From assembly GCF_002192455.1 (NCBI RefSeq), contig NZ_CP021744.1, positions 7,650,501-7,714,500 on the forward strand: 64,000 nucleotides of DNA, read 5' to 3'. Position numbers and translations under genes: made by a program. The stretch comes from Streptomyces albireticuli. Its GTDB lineage: Bacteria; Actinomycetota; Actinomycetes; Streptomycetales; Streptomycetaceae. Under the pieces are notes generated by a model. The model was not told where the DNA came from. It saw nothing but the letters and a program-made list of their open reading frames with translations, and searched no databases. Below are positions 42,860 to 50,646 of the stretch, one piece after another; within the stretch, counting starts at the first letter, position 1, and each line of letters opens with the position of its first letter.

Positions 42860-42907
42860 GCCGGGGCCGGACCTCGGTTCAGCCGTGCGGCGAACCGTCC
42901 CGCGCGC

Positions 42908-44371
42908 TCAGCCGGTGGCGGCGCCGAACCACTTCGGCAGCTCGCCCAGCAGCTCCGCCTGGTCCTCGCCCGCCCAGGCCACGTGGCCGTCGGGCCGCAG
43001 CAGCACCGCGGGTACGTCCAGTTCCTCGCTGACGTCGACGACGTGGTCGACCCGGTCCGCCCAGCCCTCCACCGAGAGCCGGCCGGCCTGGTCGAGCAGC
43101 AGGCCGCGGCCGCCGTGCATCAGCTCGTAGAGACGGCCCCGCTTCAGCTGGACGTCCCGCAGGCGGCGGCCGAGCAGTTCGTGGCCCTCGCCGAAGTCGT
43201 AGCGGACCCCGACCGCGGTGATCATCGCGGTCACGTACCGGTTCGCCTCCTCGAAGTCCAGCAGCTCCGAGAGCAGCTCGCGAAGGGCGGTCGCGCCCGG
43301 ATCGGTCCCCAGCAGCGTGATCTGCGCGCGGGTGTTGGCCAGCACGCGGGCGCCCACCGGGTGCCGCTCGGCGTGGTAGGTGTCCAGCAGGCCCTCCGGT
43401 GCCCAGCCGTTGACCTCGGCGGCCAGCTTCCAGCCGAGGTTGAACGCGTCCTGCACACCGAGGTTGAGCCCCTGGCCGCCGGTCGGCGGGTGGATGTGCG
43501 CCGCGTCTCCGGCCAGCATCACCCGGCCGACCCGGTAGCGCTCGGCCTGCCGGGTGGCATCGCCGAACCGGGACAGCCAGCGCGGCGAGTGCACGCCGAA
43601 ATCGGTGCCCGCGTGCGTCCGCAGCTGCCGCCTGAACTCGTCGAGGGTCGTCGGGGCCGTACGGTCGGCCACGCCCTCGGCGGGCACGACGATGCGGTAC
43701 ACCCCGTCCCCGAGCGGGATGGCGCCGAACCGCAGCTGGACCTTGCGGACCTCCGCGACGACGGCGGCGATCGTCTCCGGTTCCGCGGTCACCGCCATGT
43801 CGCCCAGCAGCGTCTCGACCCTGGAGGGCTCACCGGGGAAGCCGACACCGAGCAGCTTCCGCACCACGCTGCGGCCGCCGTCGCACCCGACGAGATACCG
43901 CGCGCGCAGCCGCGTACCTCCCCCGCCGGCCACGCCCTCGCCGCCTGGGGCACCCCCACTCGCCGACTCGACGGTCACCCCGTCCTCGTCCTGGCTCAGC
44001 CCGACCACCTCGTGGCCGCGCCGGATCTCCGCACCGAGTTCGCGGGCACGCTCGTCGAGCAACCGCTCGGTGACCGGCTGCGGCGTGGTGAGGCCATACG
44101 GGTGCGCCGTGTCCAGCCGGTCCGGCCACGGCTTGTAGATGCCGCCGAAGAAGCCGCCGACCTGGAACTTCTCACTGACCGCGAGAAACCGGTTCAGCAG
44201 GCCGCGCTGGTCCATCACCTCGACGCTGCGCGTGTGCAGGCCGCGCCCACGGGAGTTCGTGGTCGGCTCGGTCGACCTCTCCAGGACGACCACGCGCACT
44301 CCGGCCAGTCGCAGTTCGCAGGCCAGCATCAATCCGGTCGGTCCGCCACCGACCACGATCACGTCAATCAT
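42908..44371 (-). CDS. rox: Rifamycin monooxygenase-like FAD-dependent hydroxylase
   Basis: A 487-residue class A flavoprotein hydroxylase. GGGPTGLMLACELRLAG binds FAD, YLVGCDGGRSVVRK is the DG motif, and GDAAHIHPPTGGQGLNLG is the GD motif. Overall length and the N-terminal MIDVIVVGGGPTG match the Rox/RIFMO rifamycin-inactivating enzymes. Strong support comes from the 19-bp rifamycin-associated element 176 bases upstream. The ATG at 44371 gives the family N terminus; an in-frame ATG four codons earlier (44383) is possible. Other aromatic hydroxylases share these motifs. Confidence 0.82.
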   Translation of the reverse strand: MIDVIVVGGGPTGLMLACELRLAGVRVVVLERSTEPTTNSRGRGLHTRSVEVMDQRGLLNRFLAVSEKFQVGGFFGGIYKPWPDRLDTAHPYGLTTPQPVTERLLDERARELGAEIRRGHEVVGLSQDEDGVTVESASGGAPGGEGVAGGGGTRLRARYLVGCDGGRSVVRKLLGVGFPGEPSRVETLLGDMAVTAEPETIAAVVAEVRKVQLRFGAIPLGDGVYRIVVPAEGVADRTAPTTLDEFRRQLRTHAGTDFGVHSPRWLSRFGDATRQAERYRVGRVMLAGDAAHIHPPTGGQGLNLGVQDAFNLGWKLAAEVNGWAPEGLLDTYHAERHPVGARVLANTRAQITLLGTDPGATALRELLSELLDFEEANRYVTAMITAVGVRYDFGEGHELLGRRLRDVQLKRGRLYELMHGGRGLLLDQAGRLSVEGWADRVDHVVDVSEELDVPAVLLRPDGHVAWAGEDQAELLGELPKWFGAATG

Positions 44372-44529
44372 CGAAACGCCCATTTCACGAGATTCGGATT
44401 CCGGCCATCCGCTCCGCGCGGTACAACGGCGCGCACACCCGTACCTCCGGCACCGGGTCCGTGCGATATCGGCAGAGGACACGCGCTTCGCGAATGCGCC
44501 ATTTCCGCGGGTTCTGGCTTCGGCGGACC

Positions 44530-44565
44530 ATTTTGCGGCACGACCAGGGCCTTGCGGCAAGGCCC
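44530..44565 (-). promoter_or_regulatory. Rifamycin-associated element (RAE) upstream of the Rox-type gene
   Basis: GGGCCTTGCGGCAAGGCCC at 44547-44565 is a perfect inverted repeat with 9-bp arms and one central base, matching the RAE found before rifamycin resistance genes in actinomycetes. Read leftward, a TTGCCG within it could be a -35 box, and GCAAAAT (44530-44536) lies exactly 10 bp past the core as a possible -10. Confidence 0.85.
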
Positions 44566-44615
44566 CCTGTGCGCTATATGTTGAGAGTGGCAAGGAGTGG
44601 GCAATCTCCTTGCCT

Positions 44616-45050
44616 TTACTTATCGCCCGTGCGCCCCGTGCCCGGCCGGCCGGCCGGCCGGTCGTCGGAGGCGGGCTCCAGGAACTCGAGCCGGTTGCCC
44701 AGTTTGTCGAGGGCGTAGAAGCGGTGGTGCCCGGGGAAGTCGTCGTCCCAAGTGACGCTCACCCCACGGTCGGTCAACCGCTGGGCGAGCGCGTGCAGTG
44801 AATTCACCAGGATTCCCGGACGGGCCTTCTTGTTCGGGCGGAAGTCGTCCTCGACGCCGAGATGGACCTCCAGGCCGCCCCCACGGAACCAGCAGCCGCC
44901 GCGGGCCGCCGGCACCGGCGGCTTCTCCAGCTCGGCCATACCGAGAACGCCCGCCCAGAACTCACGGCAAAGATCTTCGGCCCCCGGCGGGATCGAAAGC
45001 TGTACATGGTGCAGGCCCTGGAAGTCGTATGCGGGATTACGCTGATTCAC
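44616..45050 (-). CDS. VOC family protein
   Basis: A 144-residue glyoxalase-fold protein: FQGLHHVQLSIPPGAEDLC, GLEVHLGVEDDF, HHRFYALDKLGNRLEFLEP. GTG start at 45050. It lies just upstream of the RAE and the Rox-type gene on the same strand; whether it contributes to antibiotic resistance is unknown. A candidate lactoylglutathione lyase-like or drug-binding protein. Confidence 0.82.
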   Translation of the reverse strand: MNQRNPAYDFQGLHHVQLSIPPGAEDLCREFWAGVLGMAELEKPPVPAARGGCWFRGGGLEVHLGVEDDFRPNKKARPGILVNSLHALAQRLTDRGVSVTWDDDFPGHHRFYALDKLGNRLEFLEPASDDRPAGRPGTGRTGDK

Positions 45051-45216
45051 ACCCGCCCCTCTGCAAAAGCTCGACGCCAAGATGGTGAGGGCGGCCGGGC
45101 GAGCCGCACAAGGGGAGCGGCGCCGCCGCCCGGGCCCGGACGGTCCTGCCGCTCCGCACCGCCCCGCGGGCGCGGTGGACAGGAACCGTACCGGGCACCG
45201 GCTCGTCGTCCAGAGC

Positions 45217-46245
45217 ATGATCACTACAACCGACCCCGACGTCTCCCGGCTCGCCGCCGCATGGGAGCGGATCCGCGACACGTCCCCGGCGGACGAAGCC
45301 ACCCCCCTCGTCCTGGACTGCGCCCGCCGGCTCGCCGCCGACCCCGGCGGTGAACAGGCACGCATATGGGTGTCCGGGCTGGTGGCGATGTCGGGCCACC
45401 TCGCCTGGCGCCCCGAGCCGGCGGCCGGGCGCGCCGCCCTGGACGCCCTGCGGGCCGCGGCGGAGGCGCTGGGCAGCCGGCCGCCCTGCTCGCACGACGG
45501 CCATCCGTACGAGGCCGAGATGGACTCCATGGCGGACGAGGTCCGGAACGGCGACACCGGGCTGCTGACCGGCGAGCTCGCGGCGCCGGACGCCGACGCC
45601 GACGTCGAGCGGGTGCTGTGCCCGGCCAACGTCGCGGGGTGGGCGCGGCTGGCCACGGACGTGATCGCTCCGTTGACCGTCCGCCGGATCCCCGTGGGGG
45701 CGCCGGAAGCACACCACGACCGCATCAGCACCCTCTCGGGCATCGTGAACGACTACCCGTACGGCGATCCGCACGAGGACCTCAAGGACGAGGCGGCCTC
45801 CCTCCCCGCCCGGCCGACCCGCGGGGTGCTGGCCGGCTATCTCGTGACCATGAACGCGACCTGCTGGTACGCGGCATCGGAGAGGATCACGGACCGCTCG
45901 GTGCTGGACGCGATGATCAAGGGCGTCGAGGAGGCCGTGCTGCTGCTGGAGGACCGTCCGTGCGCCCACGGCCCCGGTGAGCACCCGGAGACGGGCGACC
46001 CGGACTACGCGAACCAGGTCGGCTACTTCCTGCGCAGCCCCGGCGGCCGGGCGGAGATCGCCGAGTACTACGGATGGGACGAGTGGGACGAGGCGGACGG
46101 GCCGGGCGACGAGAACGAACCCCTGGACGCGTGGGTGTGCCCCGCCTTCCTGCGCGAAGTGGCGGAGGAGACCCTCGCCGAGCTGGCGGGCGGCCTGAGG
46201 TCGTTCGAGCCGGCCCGCGGTGACGGGCCGGCCGCCGGCGCCTGA
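45217..46245 (+). CDS. Conserved-looking protein of unknown function (342 aa)
   Basis: A soluble, acidic, helix-rich protein with no recognised domain, signal peptide or membrane segment. Notable stretches are PCSHDGHPYEAEMDSM and WDEWDEADGPGDENEP near the C terminus. ATG at 45217 is the most probable start; upstream in-frame sequence looks noncoding. Located between the two RAE-controlled genes, on the opposite strand. Confidence 0.65.
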   Translation: MITTTDPDVSRLAAAWERIRDTSPADEATPLVLDCARRLAADPGGEQARIWVSGLVAMSGHLAWRPEPAAGRAALDALRAAAEALGSRPPCSHDGHPYEAEMDSMADEVRNGDTGLLTGELAAPDADADVERVLCPANVAGWARLATDVIAPLTVRRIPVGAPEAHHDRISTLSGIVNDYPYGDPHEDLKDEAASLPARPTRGVLAGYLVTMNATCWYAASERITDRSVLDAMIKGVEEAVLLLEDRPCAHGPGEHPETGDPDYANQVGYFLRSPGGRAEIAEYYGWDEWDEADGPGDENEPLDAWVCPAFLREVAEETLAELAGGLRSFEPARGDGPAAGA

Positions 46246-46253
46246 GCGCCGGC
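46234..46253 (+). terminator. Hairpin overlapping the stop codon of the 342-aa protein gene
   Basis: GCCGGCGC-CTGA-GCGCCGGC is a perfect 8-bp stem whose 4-base loop contains the TGA stop. A second hairpin (CCCCGC/GCGGGG) follows at 46261-46280 before the convergent glycosyltransferase. Confidence 0.6.
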
Positions 46254-46288
46254 GATCGGGCCCCGCGCCACATGGCGGGGGAAGGCTG

Positions 46289-47494
46289 TCACCGGGTCCC
46301 GATGAGCCGCCGGGCGGCGACCGTGGCCCCATCGGTGCGTACGCGCCCGGCGACGGCGCGGGCCGCGCCCACCACCTCGGCGTCGAGGGCCCGGTGGAGA
46401 GCGGCCGTCAGTGAGCCGGCGGTGGGTTCGCCGCGCAGATGGGTGCCGATGCCGAGCCGTTCGACGCGGTCGGCGAAGTAGAACTGGTCGAAGTTCTGCG
46501 GGGCGATCACCTGCGGCGTCCCGGACATCGCGGCGGCGGTCGTGGTGCCGGCGCCGCCGTGGTGCACGGCCGCCGCGAGTCGCGGGAACAGCGCCTGCTG
46601 GTTGACCTCGCCGGTCAGCAGGCAGTCGGGGGCGTCGTCCACGAGGGACAGATCGGCCCAGCCCCGCGACAGGATCACGCGCCGGCCGAGCGCGCGGGCC
46701 GCGTCGATCACCAGCCCGGTCAGGCCCTCGGGCACGCGACCGCTGCCGAAGCCGAAGTAGACGGGCGGCTCACCCGCGTCCAGGAACCTCTCCAGCCCGG
46801 GGGACAGCGGCCGGTCGTCCGCCAGCAGCCAGGCCCCGGTCCGGACCACCTCCAGCTCGGACGGCTCCGGCCAGGGGGCCAGCGCCGCGTCGGCCGCCAG
46901 CCACGGGGCGCCGGTGAAGATGTGGCCGCGTACGTCCTCGACCGGCGGCAGGCCGGCGGCCGCGCGCCGGGCGTTGAGAGCCGGGCCCCACAGGGAGTTC
47001 CAGCGTTCGGCGTCCTCGGCCCAGAGCGCGCGGTTGTCGACCGGCCCGGCCGCGGGCTGCTGCCCGAGCATCCTGAAGACGGGCGGCGCGTGGTGGGCGG
47101 ACGGCAGTGAGACCGGGGCGAAGGCTGCGTAGGCATAGCCGATGCCCCGCCGCTCGGCCACCGAGCGGGCGGCGACGGCCAGCGCGCCGCCCGCCACGAC
47201 GGCGTCACAGCCCTCGGAAGCGGCGCGGACCGCCTCGAACTGCGCCGTGACCGTGCCTTCGACCATCCGCAGCCGCTGCTCGGCCGTCGGGACGGCTCCG
47301 GCGCCCCGCCTCGCGGTCCCGCGCAGCTCGGGTCCGACGGGCACGTAGGCGACCCCGAGGGATTCGGCCCATTCACGGAAGTCCGGCGGCGCGCACACCA
47401 CGGCGCCGTGCCCCATCTCCCGCAACCGGACCGCCAGCGCGACGACCGGCTGGACCTCGCCCCGCGACCCGATGGTGGACAACAGAAAACGCAT
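46289..47494 (-). CDS. rgt: Rifamycin glycosyltransferase-like GT1 family enzyme
   Basis: A 401-residue GT-B fold glycosyltransferase with the N-terminal STIGSRGEVQPVVALA motif of antibiotic and macrolide GTs and the nucleotide-sugar box HHGGAGTTTAAAMSGTPQV near residue 310. A rifamycin-associated element about 60 bases upstream is the key evidence that the substrate is rifamycin, as for Rgt enzymes that inactivate it. ATG at 47494 has GGGGAGC upstream. Without the RAE it would only be called a macrolide-type GT. Confidence 0.8.
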   Translation of the reverse strand: MRFLLSTIGSRGEVQPVVALAVRLREMGHGAVVCAPPDFREWAESLGVAYVPVGPELRGTARRGAGAVPTAEQRLRMVEGTVTAQFEAVRAASEGCDAVVAGGALAVAARSVAERRGIGYAYAAFAPVSLPSAHHAPPVFRMLGQQPAAGPVDNRALWAEDAERWNSLWGPALNARRAAAGLPPVEDVRGHIFTGAPWLAADAALAPWPEPSELEVVRTGAWLLADDRPLSPGLERFLDAGEPPVYFGFGSGRVPEGLTGLVIDAARALGRRVILSRGWADLSLVDDAPDCLLTGEVNQQALFPRLAAAVHHGGAGTTTAAAMSGTPQVIAPQNFDQFYFADRVERLGIGTHLRGEPTAGSLTAALHRALDAEVVGAARAVAGRVRTDGATVAARRLIGTR

Positions 47495-47539
47495 GGTGCT
47501 CCCCGTCCTGTGTGCCGCGCCTTCGGCACACAGGAAGCG

Positions 47540-47575
47540 ATTTTGCCCCTTATGGGGGACCTTGCGGCAAGGCCC
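47540..47575 (-). promoter_or_regulatory. Second rifamycin-associated element, upstream of the glycosyltransferase gene
   Basis: GGACCTTGCGGCAAGGCCC at 47557-47575 differs from the first RAE by one base, leaving one mismatch in the arms. The same GCAAAAT box (47540-47546) lies at the same 10-bp distance downstream, so both genes share one promoter design. Confidence 0.82.
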
Positions 47576-47718
47576 CCTCCCTGATATACGGTGGAAATGC
47601 CGGGAGAGCGCCGCTTCTTGCGCGGGGGCCGCGATGACGCCCCCTGGGCGCCGGTGCGCGGCCGCCGCGTCTCCTGACGCTCGTTCAGGCGGTGTCGGAT
47701 ACCGGCGATACTTCCGGG

Positions 47719-48024
47719 ATGGATATGTATGAGGGCCCCGCGAGGCTTGAGTGGTGGGCCGATCGCTCGACGAGCTTGGGAGGGTTCGGCGTACATGTGA
47801 CGGCCCGCGCCGCCGACGGCGAGTGGACGTGCGACGCGGTCCTCGACGGACCCTTGCCGGAGGGGCGTCAGGAGGTCTTCGACGCCTTGGTCCAGGCCGA
47901 CCCCGTCCTCACCCTGCACTTCGGTGAGGGTGGCGAGATCCTGGTCGATGTCGTCGCGGCGGGGGACGGCGCCCGTCTCGTCCTCACCGCCCACGAGCCG
48001 GCGGCTCACGCCCTCCAGGGCTGA
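47719..48024 (+). CDS. Small protein of unknown function
   Basis: About 101 residues (ATG at 47719; GTG at 47692 also possible). Compact alpha/beta look with WWADRSTSLGGFGVHVTARA and FGEGGEILVDVVAAGDG. No family recognised, no signal peptide. Confidence 0.6.
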   Translation: MDMYEGPARLEWWADRSTSLGGFGVHVTARAADGEWTCDAVLDGPLPEGRQEVFDALVQADPVLTLHFGEGGEILVDVVAAGDGARLVLTAHEPAAHALQG

Positions 48025-48094
48025 CGTCCCCGAGAGCCCGGGCGCATCGCCGGCTCTCCCGTGGGTGAGCCGCGTCTCACTCGCACGCTCTTGC

Positions 48095-48114
48095 CTATGC
48101 AACTCGTTGCATAG
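48095..48114. promoter_or_regulatory. Palindromic operator in front of the PadR gene
   Basis: CTATGCAA-CTCG-TTGCATAG is a perfect inverted repeat with 8-bp arms, 12 bases before the PadR start codon. Its position suggests autoregulation. Confidence 0.75.
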
Positions 48115-48126
48115 AAAGATCCGGGC

Positions 48127-48684
48127 ATGGCCCTCGAGCACGCGATCCTCGTCTCCCTGCTGGAGAAGCCGGGCTCCGGCTATGAGCTGGCCCGGCGCTT
48201 CGAGCGGTCCATCGGCTACTTCTGGACCGCCACCCACCAGCAGATCTACCGCGTCCTCAAGCGCATGGAGGGCGACGGCTGGATCGACGTCCGCGAGGTG
48301 CCGCAGCAGGGCCGGCCGGACAAGAAGGAGTACTCCGTCGCCGGTCTCGGCCGGACCGTCCTCTCCGGGTGGCTCCACGAACCGATCGAACCCGAGAGCG
48401 TCCGGCACGACCTCGCCGTGAAGATCCGCGGCGCGGCCTTCGACGACCCCGCCGCGCTGATCAGCGAGGTCGAACGGCACCACCGGGCACACGCCGACCG
48501 GCTCACGCACTACCTCGCGGGGCAGCTGCGCGACTTCACCGGCCCCCAGGCCCCCGCGGCACAGGACGCCGGGCAGGAGCTCCAGCACGCCGTCCTGCGC
48601 GGCGGCATCGCGTACGAGCGGATGATGCTCGCCTGGCTCGACGACGTACTCGCCACGCTCCACCGCCTCCGGCCGGAGCGGTGA
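48127..48684 (+). CDS. PadR family transcriptional regulator
   Basis: A 185-residue PadR regulator: ILVSLLEKPGSGYELARRF winged-helix start, QQIYRVLKRMEGDGWI recognition helix, and GRPDKKEYSVAGLGR wing, followed by a C-terminal dimerisation helix domain (PadR_2 type). It sits between its own palindromic operator and an acyl-CoA dehydrogenase gene 93 bases downstream, likely controlling both. Confidence 0.9.
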   Translation: MALEHAILVSLLEKPGSGYELARRFERSIGYFWTATHQQIYRVLKRMEGDGWIDVREVPQQGRPDKKEYSVAGLGRTVLSGWLHEPIEPESVRHDLAVKIRGAAFDDPAALISEVERHHRAHADRLTHYLAGQLRDFTGPQAPAAQDAGQELQHAVLRGGIAYERMMLAWLDDVLATLHRLRPER

Positions 48685-48777
48685 ACCGGCGCGGGCCGCG
48701 CCGCACACCCGGCGACCCGCACCACTCCCCGAACCGGCACAAGACAACCGACCTTCCAGCAGGAAAGGCGAACACCC

Positions 48778-50499
48778 ATGGCTGACCCGCTGCTGTTCAA
48801 CCCGCGCACGTACGACCCGGCGCACTTCGACCCCGAGACCCGCAGGCTGCTGCGCGCCACCGTCGACTGGTTCGAGAACCGCGGCAAGCGCAAGCTGATC
48901 GAGGACTACCGCTCCCGCGCCTGGCTCGCGGACTTCCTCGCCTTCTCGGCCAAGGAGGGCCTGTTCGCGACCTTCCTCACCCCGGCGTCCGCCGCCGACG
49001 GGCACGAGGACAAGCGCTGGGACACCGCCCGCATAGCCGCCCTCAACGAGATCTTCGGCTTCTACGGGCTCGACTACTGGTACGCCTGGCAGGTCACCGT
49101 CCTCGGCCTCGGCCCGGTCTGGCAGAGCGACAACGCCGCCGCCCGCGCCCGCGCCGCCGAACTCCTCACCCAGGGCGAGGTGTTCGCCTTCGGCCTGTCC
49201 GAGAAGACCCACGGCGCCGACATCTACTCCACCGACATGCTGCTGGAGCCGGACGGCGACGGCGGCTTCCGGGCCAGTGGCTCCAAGTACTACATCGGCA
49301 ACGGCAACGCCGCCGGCCTCGTCTCCGTCTTCGGCCGCCGCACCGACGTCGAGGGCCCCGACGGCTACGTCTTCTTCGCCGCCGACAGCCGCCACCCGGC
49401 GTACCACCTGGTCAAGAACGTCGTCGACTCGTCGAAGTACGTCAGCGAGTTCCGCCTGGAGAACTACCCGGTCGCGCCCGAGGACGTCCTGCACACCGGC
49501 CGCGCCGCCTTCGACGCCGCCCTCAACACCGTCAACGTCGGCAAGTTCAACCTCTGCACCGCCTCGATCGGCATCTGCGAGCACGCGATGTACGAGGCCG
49601 TCACCCACGCGCACAACCGCGTCCTCTACGGCCGCCCCGTCACCGCCTTCCCGCACGTGCGCCGTGAGCTGACCGACGCCTACGTCCGCCTGGTCGGCAT
49701 GAAGCTCTTCAGCGACCGCGCCGTCGACTACTTCCGCTCCGCCGGCCCCGACGACCGCCGCTACCTCCTCTTCAACCCCATGACGAAGATGAAGGTGACC
49801 ACGGAGGGCGAGAAGGTCATCGACCTGATGTGGGACGTCATCGCGGCCAAGGGCTTCGAGAAGGACACCTACTTCGCCCAGGCCGCCACCGAGATCCGGG
49901 GCCTGCCGAAGCTGGAGGGCACCGTCCACGTCAACCTCGCGCTGATCCTCAAGTTCATGGGCAACCACCTGCTGAACCCGGCGGAGTACGCGCCCGTGCC
50001 GACCCGCCTCGACGCGGCCGACGACGACTTCCTCTTCCGCCAGGGGCCGGCCCGCGGCCTCGGCGCCATCCGCTTCCACGACTGGCGCGCCGCCTTCGAG
50101 CCGTACGCCCAGGTGCCCAACGTCGGCCGCTTCCGGGAGCAGGCGGACGCGCTGTGCGAGTTCGTCACCACCGCCGCCCCCGACGAGGAGCAGAGCCGTG
50201 ACCTGGATCTGCTGCTCGCCGTCGGCCAGCTGTTCGCGCTGGTCGTGCACAGCCAGCTGATCCTGGAGCAGGCGCACCTGACCGGCCTCGACGAGGACGT
50301 CCTCGACGAGCTGTTCGCCGTCCTCGTCCGCGACTTCTCCGCGCACGCCGTCGAGCTGCACGGCAAGGACTCCGCCACCGCCGACCAGCAGCGCTGGGCG
50401 CTGGGCGCGGTCCGTCGCCCGGTCGTCGACGACAGCCGCTCGGCACGCGTCTGGGAGCGCGTCGCGGCGCTGTCCGGGACGTACGAGATGGCGCCGTAG
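48778..50499 (+). CDS. Acyl-CoA dehydrogenase/oxidase family protein
   Basis: A 573-residue protein with acyl-CoA dehydrogenase/oxidase layout: FGLSEKTHGADIYSTD (FAD/substrate region), ASGSKYYIGNGNAAG, KFNLCTASIGICEHAMYEAV and RVLYGRPVTAFPHVRRELTDAY. The length is closer to acyl-CoA oxidases than classic ACADs. ATG at 48778 follows AGGAAAGG. Probably regulated by the adjacent PadR; substrate chain length unknown. Confidence 0.88.
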   Translation: MADPLLFNPRTYDPAHFDPETRRLLRATVDWFENRGKRKLIEDYRSRAWLADFLAFSAKEGLFATFLTPASAADGHEDKRWDTARIAALNEIFGFYGLDYWYAWQVTVLGLGPVWQSDNAAARARAAELLTQGEVFAFGLSEKTHGADIYSTDMLLEPDGDGGFRASGSKYYIGNGNAAGLVSVFGRRTDVEGPDGYVFFAADSRHPAYHLVKNVVDSSKYVSEFRLENYPVAPEDVLHTGRAAFDAALNTVNVGKFNLCTASIGICEHAMYEAVTHAHNRVLYGRPVTAFPHVRRELTDAYVRLVGMKLFSDRAVDYFRSAGPDDRRYLLFNPMTKMKVTTEGEKVIDLMWDVIAAKGFEKDTYFAQAATEIRGLPKLEGTVHVNLALILKFMGNHLLNPAEYAPVPTRLDAADDDFLFRQGPARGLGAIRFHDWRAAFEPYAQVPNVGRFREQADALCEFVTTAAPDEEQSRDLDLLLAVGQLFALVVHSQLILEQAHLTGLDEDVLDELFAVLVRDFSAHAVELHGKDSATADQQRWALGAVRRPVVDDSRSARVWERVAALSGTYEMAP

Positions 50500-50555
50500 C
50501 GGAACGGCGGCGCGCGCCGGCCGGGAACGGGCGGCCGGCGCGCGCGGGCGTTCAT

Positions 50556-50603
50556 CAGCAGTCCGCCGGGACCCCCTTCGCCAGGGGCCCCGGCGGACTG
50601 CTG
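50556..50603. terminator. Strong bidirectional terminator
   Basis: CAGCAGTCCGCCGGG (50556-50570) pairs perfectly with 50589-50603, and after one mismatch the stem continues with CCCC/GGGG, giving about 19 base pairs. It lies between convergent genes. Confidence 0.8.
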
Positions 50604-50646
50604 CCGCCACCAGGTACGGGCGTTCCCGCCCGCCCGGCCCGCCCGG

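Noticed and set aside
46720..50610. A 1296-codon open frame on the minus strand, and similar giant frames at 52181-55759 and 35266-38526
   Set aside because: They lie antisense to well-supported genes, have low-complexity Arg/Gly/Val-rich translations and no motifs. Long shadow frames are normal at this GC content.
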